Assembly (NCBI GenBank): GCA_030544235.1 | Contig: CM060463.1 | Span: 10,329,690 to 10,393,689, forward strand | Reading direction: 5' to 3' | Length of the DNA stretch: 64,000 bases | Source of the DNA: Lepturacanthus savala | Lineage: Eukaryota; Chordata; Actinopteri; Scombriformes; Trichiuridae | Part shown: positions 60,601 through 64,000 of the stretch, one piece after another | Layout of the letters: the number at the start of each line of letters is the position of its first letter | How positions within the stretch are numbered: the stretch's first letter is position 1 | The notes under the pieces: model-generated | Told to the model about the DNA's origin: nothing | The model's input: the letters and a program-made list of their open reading frames with translations, nothing else | The model's database searches: none | Program-made: the position numbers and the translations under genes

Positions 60601-62772
60601 CTCACACACTCACACCTACGGGCAATTTAGAGTTGCCAATTAACCTCAGCATGTTTTTGGACTGTGGGAGGAAGCTGGAGTACCCGGTGAAAACCCATGC
60701 ACACATGGGGAGAACATGCAAACTCCACACAGAAAGGTCCCAGACCCAGGACCAAGGAGGTCTTGAACCTGCGACCTTCTTGCTGTGAGGCAACAGCGCT
60801 AACCCCTGCGTCACCATGTCGCCCATAGATCTTATTATTGTTGACATAAATTCCTCCTCTTTATGTATTCAAAACACGAGAGAATCAAGAATAGAAAAAA
60901 TAAAAAATAAAGGATCGTGTTCTCGACCTGAAACTCCTGGACCGGTTGTTTGGGTGTAACTCGGGTCAGAATCTCATACCGGCCCAGTTTCCTCTGAAGG
61001 AGCTCCTCATAGGTCAGAATGAAAGTCACTTTACTTTCAGCTGCAATGTTGACAGACACTGAAAACGTCTCCATCTTTCTTCCAGAAGCCCTTTAATTAT
61101 TAATATATAGATATTATTTTAATGAGATATTCACACCACCACCACCACCATTAGTTTAAATCACGTCATGATTTTTATATGTCCAACGTACTTGACCAGT
61201 CCAGCAGTCTGTCCAGAGGAAACGGCCTTCTCATACTGTTGCTTGGCTTTCTCTTTCTCCTTCACCTCCCCATAATACTCCTGTCCGTCAATCTCCCTGT
61301 AAGGCATGAGGGCAGTTGACAAAGCATGCAGAAACATACGGCCTATTGTCAAAAAAAATAAAAAGTCAAGTGTGCACTGACATGGTGAAGTTGGTGATGA
61401 AGGCGGTTTTAGGAAGCTCTACTTTGAAGAAGATTTCCTGCGAGGAATTTGCTTTATTCAGAGCCTTTGAGGTTACGACGGTGTGAGCGAAACGAGACGT
61501 CACGGCGCAGGCCACCCTGACGCTGTACACCTCCACCGACTGCGTGGGAAACAGAAATGTGCTGATTAAAGGTGGTGCAGATTCAACATTGATCAAATCA
61601 TAGCCATTCCAATTCTGACGCATTATTACAGCAAACAAGCAGGAACCAGCCTCTCCTCTGCAATCTGGATTGGATGTCGGGAGAAATGTCCCTCAGTAAA
61701 TCATGTCACGGAACAGAAAGAGGTTACTGTTCTTTAAACACAATGTAAGACACCGGCTAATAAAGAAAGGAATAAAGCACAGATGGACAAATCACTTCCA
61801 GCGATGATTATTCTCTCCACTAAAGCAAAAAGAAAATAAATACATGCAATGTGAGGGGAGAGCGGAACATGTGGCATCTGGAAACAATGAGGTTTATGGG
61901 AAATGTGGACTTCATTTCGCAAAAAGTAACAATACCACTACTGTGCGATAGGAACTACCAGTCAACTTTACCATGCTTTCCTGAATAGTCAGTTATTATA
62001 CCCAGGTTTCACATGTACTGTGTAATAACAAGGCATATAGGTAGGAAAAGCGAAACAATGTGGACCTGTTTCATCACCAGCTCCACTCTGCTGTTTGTTT
62101 GTGCCACATGTAGCAACCACTACTGGCACTGAGCTTTTGTGTTTCTCGACGTGTACAGGTTTATGCATGTATAAAGAGGATATCAAAAATGACAGGCACT
62201 CATTCATTTGCAATCTGAAACTTCAGCCTCAGACAAGAAAAGAGACAGTGAACCTTAGACTGTTTTTTTGTTTTTTTTGTAAAAACAACACCAAAAAAGA
62301 AAACTGCAATTGGATGATAGGACTTCCCACTTTTAGTGTAGGCGAGACCGGAGGCAATTGCAGCTTCAGACGATTGGGGCAAAGAGAGCTGTTGAAGGGA
62401 CTGGGACATAATCTAATCTACCTCCCTTTATGATCATTAAGATATTGAATGACATTCCTTCTTAAATAGTTTAGACTAGTATTGCAACAAGCCCCTTATA
62501 TTAAACTAAATTACAAATAAACAAAGTTATTAAAGCATAAAAGCGTGTGTTATTTTACCCTTTATTGAAGCTGACTGGTCTATATTGACTTAAAAATGTT
62601 ACTGTAGTAAAATGAGATTCCTTACATCTTGAGACTTTGTGCTTCTTTTCTGTAGACAGAAAACAAGAGACAAAACATAACATTAGCTTTTTAAAAACCA
62701 ACATCTTTTTGGGGGGTTTTGCACCAGCTTTCATACCTTTATTGTCCTGAGGTCCACATCCTCTTTGGTTTC
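54540..62772 (-). CDS. itih3: Inter-alpha-trypsin inhibitor heavy chain (ITIH3-like), 21 of probably 22 coding exons
   Basis: Secreted plasma and matrix protein. Family knowledge: ITIH heavy chains are ester-linked through a C-terminal Asp to the chondroitin sulfate of bikunin and are then transferred to hyaluronan. The joined exons give 873 codons plus a TGA stop at 54542-54540, with no internal stop; all phases agree. Counting from the first visible exon, residues about 21-150 are the VIT domain (VTSRFAH, NFTMEIDG, TAGLVKASGRK). Residues about 263-440 are the VWA domain with a complete MIDAS: DRSGS at 269-273, Thr339 and TDG at 373-375. DPHF at 630-633 is the cleavage and cross-linking site, followed by the ITIH C-terminal domain ending DYIVPELFQTV. 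The DPHF site argues against ITIH4. IVNGYFVHFFAP, ERLWAYLTI and FVTPLTSMVVTKP resemble ITIH3 most. The signal-peptide exon is not found and the first visible junction is phase 0, so the start is open. Family certain; ITIH3 versus another ITIH1/3-group paralog is less so. Confidence 0.95.
54732..54764. repeat. Intronic (GT)n beside ITIH exon 21
   Basis: GT run with one GC interruption, starting about 10 nt into the intron from the exon 21 donor at 54774. Confidence 0.95.
54774..54885 (-). CDS. itih3: ITIH exon 21, C-terminal domain
   Basis: Encodes QFYHGVEFEVTDLRPGEVQG, then MYVKGQKLHVT. The donor gtgcat is unusual at +3 and +4 and is followed within about 20 nt by an AC/GT microsatellite in the intron. 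Confidence 0.94.
55015..55190 (-). CDS. itih3: ITIH exon 20, C-terminal domain
   Basis: Encodes LDLDLTKNCKLTVTLRHSV, then EWKRLHEQQDYLGFYTLDSH and VHGLLG. LGFYxxDSH and HGLLGQF (completed by the next exon) are conserved in ITIH3. Confidence 0.94.
55330..55899 (-). mobile_element. hAT-type element (non-autonomous) in an ITIH intron
   Basis: On the minus strand CAGTGGTTCTCAAAGTGGGG begins at 55899, followed by a G/C block with GGGGACCCCCAGGGGTCC; this is the recognised end of a widespread hAT family. The far end near 55335 (CAGGGACCCCATCTCATCAC) looks like the other part of the family, with AT-rich sequence between. No transposase frame is present. The far boundary and target duplication are not resolved. 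Confidence 0.7.
55916..56117 (-). CDS. itih3: ITIH exon 19, C-terminal domain
   Basis: Encodes FVVNGQITGKKEVVPHGRVN, then TYFEHFGITHQKLGVRLDVN and residues to KET. VNGQITG is conserved in ITIH C-terminal propeptides. Donor AA|gtgagt; a hAT end begins 16 bp further into the intron. Confidence 0.94.
56210..56323 (-). CDS. itih3: ITIH exon 18 with DPHF cross-linking site
   Basis: Encodes VDGDPHFMIELPDREENLCF, then NIDDKPGTIFNLVKDPKSG. In ITIH1-3 the chain is cut between Asp and Pro of DPHF, and the new C-terminal Asp is esterified to chondroitin sulfate. The motif is intact, so covalent serum-derived hyaluronan-associated protein function is expected. Confidence 0.96.
56627..56668 (-). CDS. itih3: ITIH exon 17 (42 nt), variable linker before DPHF
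   Basis: Micro-exon with acceptor tttttgacag and donor GATG|gtataa. In frame it reads PSSRAASSHRQFD and joins to VDGDPHF of exon 18. The Ser/Arg-rich linker is shorter than the matching mammalian region. Confidence 0.72.
56766..56795 (-). CDS. itih3: ITIH exon 16 (30 nt), variable linker
   Basis: Micro-exon with acceptor attcacag and donor GTTG|gtatga. Read in the frame set by exon 15 it gives DQRQKAERGVV across the junctions. No protein homology is expected here; the support is splice sites, phase and open frame. Confidence 0.72.
57018..57178 (-). CDS. itih3: ITIH exon 15
   Basis: Encodes DIGTVQEKDKATAKALDMSL, then RYSFVTPLTSMVVTKPDTEH and IADKLTE. SFVTPLTSMVVTKP is a core family motif that closes the conserved heavy-chain body before the variable linker. 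An NST sequon is present. Confidence 0.95.
57330..57469 (-). CDS. itih3: ITIH exon 14
   Basis: Encodes PGEDFQVQGTPRVVNWD, then EEYIFGNFTERLWAYLTIQQ and LLEK. ERLWAYLTI is diagnostic for ITIH heavy chains. An NFT sequon is present. The donor splits Ser (AG|T). Confidence 0.94.
57617..57802 (-). CDS. itih3: ITIH exon 13
   Basis: Encodes GFYEEVSSPLL, then SHLFNGSEIVVAGQLG and FLVEVFALG; 62 codons, phase 0 at both ends. GFYEEV and NGSEIVVAG are near-invariant in the ITIH family. Confidence 0.95.
57917..58098 (-). CDS. itih3: ITIH exon 12, end of VWA domain
   Basis: Encodes VSDLPTIQNNVRSAIGG, then FCLGFGNDVDYSFLD and LARRIYEASDAALQLQ. GFGxDVDYxFL and RRIYE are conserved in ITIH heavy chains. Donor CAG|gtaggg; the next intron on this strand opens beside a C/T-rich run. 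Confidence 0.95.
58284..58409 (-). CDS. itih3: ITIH exon 11, VWA domain with TDG
   Basis: Encodes TNINNAILKAVKML through VDMIILLTDGMPNDG. The Thr of TNIN and the Asp of LLTDG are the second and third MIDAS motifs of VWA domains, both present here. Confidence 0.95.
58500..58708 (+). mobile_element. Diverged teleost repeat in an ITIH intron
   Basis: The start TACTTTAAAGGAATGAGAAA and the later AAGCTTAGCTAACC, TGGCTTCATATTTAAGTGAT and CGATCTTCTAATCTGACTC match a very common fish repeat (the AAGCTAAGCTAAC plus GCTTCATATTTA family). Well diverged; no coding capacity. Confidence 0.55.
59131..59386 (+). mobile_element. Dispersed teleost repeat, copy B, in an ITIH intron
   Basis: Same family as 2710-3006 but opposite orientation: AATGAAGATAACTTTAAACT, CTATACATTGCTAATGTGG, GCAATATCTACATAGGTGTA and ACTCCAGTGTTCTAATGG. 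It lacks the ~50-nt end seen in copy A, so it is truncated. Confidence 0.75.
59451..59619 (-). CDS. itih3: ITIH exon 10, VWA domain
   Basis: Encodes TREAMIAILNDLHEQDHFAL through VKKIRDKG. Hydrophobic strand and helix spacing fits the VWA fold. Donor GGAG|gttagag; the split Ala codon joins to TNIN of exon 11. Confidence 0.94.
59706..59822 (-). CDS. itih3: ITIH exon 9, VWA domain start with MIDAS
   Basis: Encodes IVNGYFVHFFAPPDL and NVVFVIDRSGSMAGKKITQ; 39 codons, phase 0 at both ends. DRSGS supplies the DxSxS metal-ion-dependent adhesion site, so divalent metal binding is probably intact. Confidence 0.96.
60057..60185 (-). CDS. itih3: ITIH exon 8, region before VWA with CxxC
   Basis: Encodes AHVFFSPTLEQQRRCAGCEG, then TLIDGDFIITYDVKREGRLGEIQ; 43 codons, phase 0 at both ends. 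The close Cys pair (RCAGC) matches the paired cysteines at the same place in ITIH3. Confidence 0.93.
60295..60405 (-). CDS. itih3: ITIH exon 7, VIT-VWA linker region
   Basis: Encodes IVADIYEPRGIAF through LLPLVEKTVTDKK; 37 codons, phase 0 at both ends. The IxxDIxEPxGI pattern is typical of the segment between the VIT and VWA domains. The intron upstream carries a young-looking SINE. Confidence 0.93.
60470..60838 (-). mobile_element. tRNA-headed teleost SINE in an ITIH intron, with 12-bp target duplication
   Basis: On the minus strand the element starts at 60826 with a tRNA-like head: TGGTGACGCAG resembles an RNA polymerase III A box and GGTTCAAGACC matches the B box. The body is a widely dispersed teleost repeat (TGTGTGGAGTTTGCATGTTC, CAGTCCAAAAACATGC, GGTTAATTGGCAACTC) with a 3' tail of GATGAGATAA-type sequence. 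A perfect 12-bp direct repeat AGATCTTATTAT flanks it at 60470-60481 and 60827-60838, as expected for LINE-driven retroposition. The 81-codon open frame inside it is not a gene. Confidence 0.88.
60928..61090 (-). CDS. itih3: ITIH exon 6, end of VIT domain
   Basis: Encodes ASGRKMETFSVSVNIAAES, then VTFILTYEELLQRKLG and PKQPVQEFQ. TYEELL is conserved in ITIH1-3. Acceptor ttaaag (no long pyrimidine tract); donor CAG|gtcgag, phase 0. Confidence 0.95.
61192..61296 (-). CDS. itih3: ITIH exon 5, VIT domain
   Basis: Encodes EIDGQEYYGEVKEKEKAKQQY and the following residues to TAGLVK. The KEKEKAKQQY stretch and TAGLVK are classic ITIH VIT sequences. The split codons rebuild Met at the 5' junction and Lys (AA|G) at the 3' junction, giving the family motif LVKASGRK. 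Confidence 0.95.
61382..61539 (-). CDS. itih3: ITIH exon 4, start of VIT domain
   Basis: Encodes SVEVYSVRVACAVTSRFAH through FITNFTM. VTSRFAH is a strongly conserved VIT signature. It holds two N-glycosylation sequons (NSS, NFT). Starts phase 0 after acceptor cgcag and ends inside Met (AT|gtcagt). Confidence 0.93.
62626..62649 (-). CDS. itih3: ITIH exon 3 (24 nt), just before the VIT domain
   Basis: Eight codons reading KRSTKSQD, phase 0 at both ends, with acceptor ctacag and donor gtaagg. The basic, Ser-rich content resembles the short pre-VIT segment of ITIH1 and ITIH3. It joins in frame to SVEVYSVRV of the next exon. Confidence 0.75.
62737..62772 (-). CDS. itih3: ITIH exon 2 (36 nt), N-terminal propeptide region
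   Basis: Twelve codons reading ETKEDVDLRTIK, phase 0 at both ends. The acceptor follows a T/C tract ending in CCCCCCAG, and the donor is AAAG|gtatga. Too short to recognise by protein alone; supported by its junctions, phase and position just upstream of the VIT exons. It corresponds to the charged, poorly conserved segment after the signal peptide. Confidence 0.75.
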
Positions 62773-64000
62773 CTGGGGGGAAAAAAAAGTATGATCGCAT
62801 GGTTACTGATAAGGGAACAAGTTTTGATAAAATTGATTTTGGGATTTTTTTCTAAATGATTACCATTAGTCACATTCAGATATCAAAATTAACTCTTTTT
62901 TATACCAACAATGCATCAGTAATCACTATCGGAAGTATTAATGCATTTGATATGATTCATAAAAAAAGTTGTCTCATTTATGTTCATTTTTTAGTTGTTT
63001 TTTTTAGATCATTAATCAATCAATCAAACCATCAATCAAAAATATTATTTATTTATCCCTGCTAGAAAATTGCCATTCAACAATCACCCACCTCTGTACG
63101 TATAGATAGAAGAGGAAGGGATAATAACAACACAATACATATACAAGTATTTCAGTAACATGTCTGGAAAGTAAGGTGTGGACCCAGAATCAGCCTAAAG
63201 GCGTAAAACACTCTGGGAAAACACTCTGGAAAGGTCACGAAACAAACAGACAAGTTAATAGGCAGCTGGTAAGCGTGAGAAATTACTCAAGCTCGACTGT
63301 TACGAATGAATCTACAGGACGACACGATTGGCCGGTAAAACGCAGTGAAGGACTGGTACAACAAGGACTTGAGACTTGACTGGGCTTGAGATTCAAGTGT
63401 GTTCAAATCATTTTATTTTAACCTGTTAAAATGCAAAAACCCTCTGATATGAGGGAAACACTGAGTTTTATGCATATATTGCATGTAAAAACCTCAGCTA
63501 CAACATAAATAAAGTATTTTTATCTGTGGTAAGGCACAATATTACTTTACAGTATCAATAAATATCATTAATACTTACAGCATCAATACAATAAGAAAAT
63601 AGTTTAATATAATATCAGTAGTAGGGCTGCAATTAACCACCAGTGGCCTGGTGGTTGCATTATTCAATTAGGTCCTTTATAATTTCCTGTTTAAACAATG
63701 AATATAGAATATAGAATATTTTCATGTTCTGTAATGATCCTCAGTGTGATTTCTATGATTTTATGAACAAATAATTGATCTTTGAGCTCTTATCTTTTTA
63801 ATCATTGAACTTTGCATTGCAGATAATTTAGCTTATTTCATTTTTTTGCCTGATTTGGCCTGATTTGGGTCAGTTTGGTCTTGTTTTATGTTTTAAATAA
63901 AGTATTTAGTAGTAGTAAAATATAATGTTAGATGTTTTTGTTTTGCAATATTCAAGCTATATTGCTATGTTACAGTAACATGAATTGATTCTGATACTTC
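62773..64000. other. Upstream of visible ITIH exons; nothing recognised
   Basis: Likely the first ITIH intron. I looked on the minus strand for a short exon with ATG, a Leu-rich signal peptide and a phase-0 donor and did not find a convincing one. AT-rich, with a possible repeat end at 63622. Confidence 0.4.
63622..63660 (+). mobile_element. Possible end of the AGGGCTGCAA repeat family
   Basis: TAGGGCTGCAATTAACCA resembles the terminal sequence of the family seen at 50065-50283. Downstream sequence does not follow the family. It contains a small palindrome, CCACCAGTGGCCTGGTGG. Confidence 0.35.

Noticed and set aside
60482..60826. tRNA gene suggested by A- and B-box-like sequences
   Set aside because: No cloverleaf or anticodon arm can be drawn; the boxes belong to the SINE head.
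60602..60847. 81-codon open frame on the minus strand
   Set aside because: Lies inside the SINE; this translation recurs wherever the repeat occurs.

Overview
The window is vertebrate nuclear DNA, almost certainly from a teleost fish. It has long dinucleotide microsatellites (one uninterrupted AC run of 54 units), several dispersed repeats that I recognise as teleost families (a tRNA-headed SINE, hAT-type elements ending in CAGTGGTTCTCAAAG or CAGGGG, an L2-like LINE tail), and one intron-rich gene with canonical GT/AG junctions. The repeat mix fits a spiny-rayed (percomorph-like) fish, but the species cannot be named from the sequence.

The only gene I can support lies on the minus strand at 54540-62772. 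It is an inter-alpha-trypsin inhibitor heavy chain, closest to ITIH3. I could place 21 coding exons whose phases join without conflict into one open frame of 873 codons plus stop. Only the signal-peptide exon is missing; I did not find it in the last 1.2 kb, so it probably lies beyond position 64000. The protein has an N-terminal VIT domain, a von Willebrand A domain with a complete metal-binding set (DRSGS, a Thr, TDG), a short variable linker on two tiny exons, the DPHF site where heavy chains are cleaved and joined to chondroitin sulfate, and the ITIH C-terminal domain. Such proteins are secreted by liver, are linked to bikunin, and are transferred to hyaluronan in the extracellular matrix.

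The other ~54 kb (1-54539) has no gene I can defend. Its longest open frames are low-complexity translations, repeat-derived or unrelated to any family I know. The interval mixes microsatellites and transposon remnants with stretches of non-repetitive, CpG-containing, ATTA- and GATA-rich sequence that look like conserved non-coding elements. This is the usual look of a regulatory desert beside a developmental gene, but conservation was not tested and the target gene is not visible. The decamer AGATAAGGCC occurs five times in this desert, and two CTCF-like motifs lie at about 33.0 and 50.5 kb, the latter between the desert and the ITIH gene.

Mobile DNA includes a SINE with a perfect 12-bp target duplication inside an ITIH intron, a hAT end 16 bp past an ITIH splice donor, a ~190-bp inverted-repeat MITE at 52.7-52.9 kb, a hAT-like element at 51.1-51.6 kb, and two copies of one dispersed repeat in opposite orientation near the two ends of the window. 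I saw no tRNA, rRNA, known microRNA, CRISPR array or operon, and no evidence of a new biological system. The points most worth testing are the regulatory desert and the small structural oddities listed as findings.
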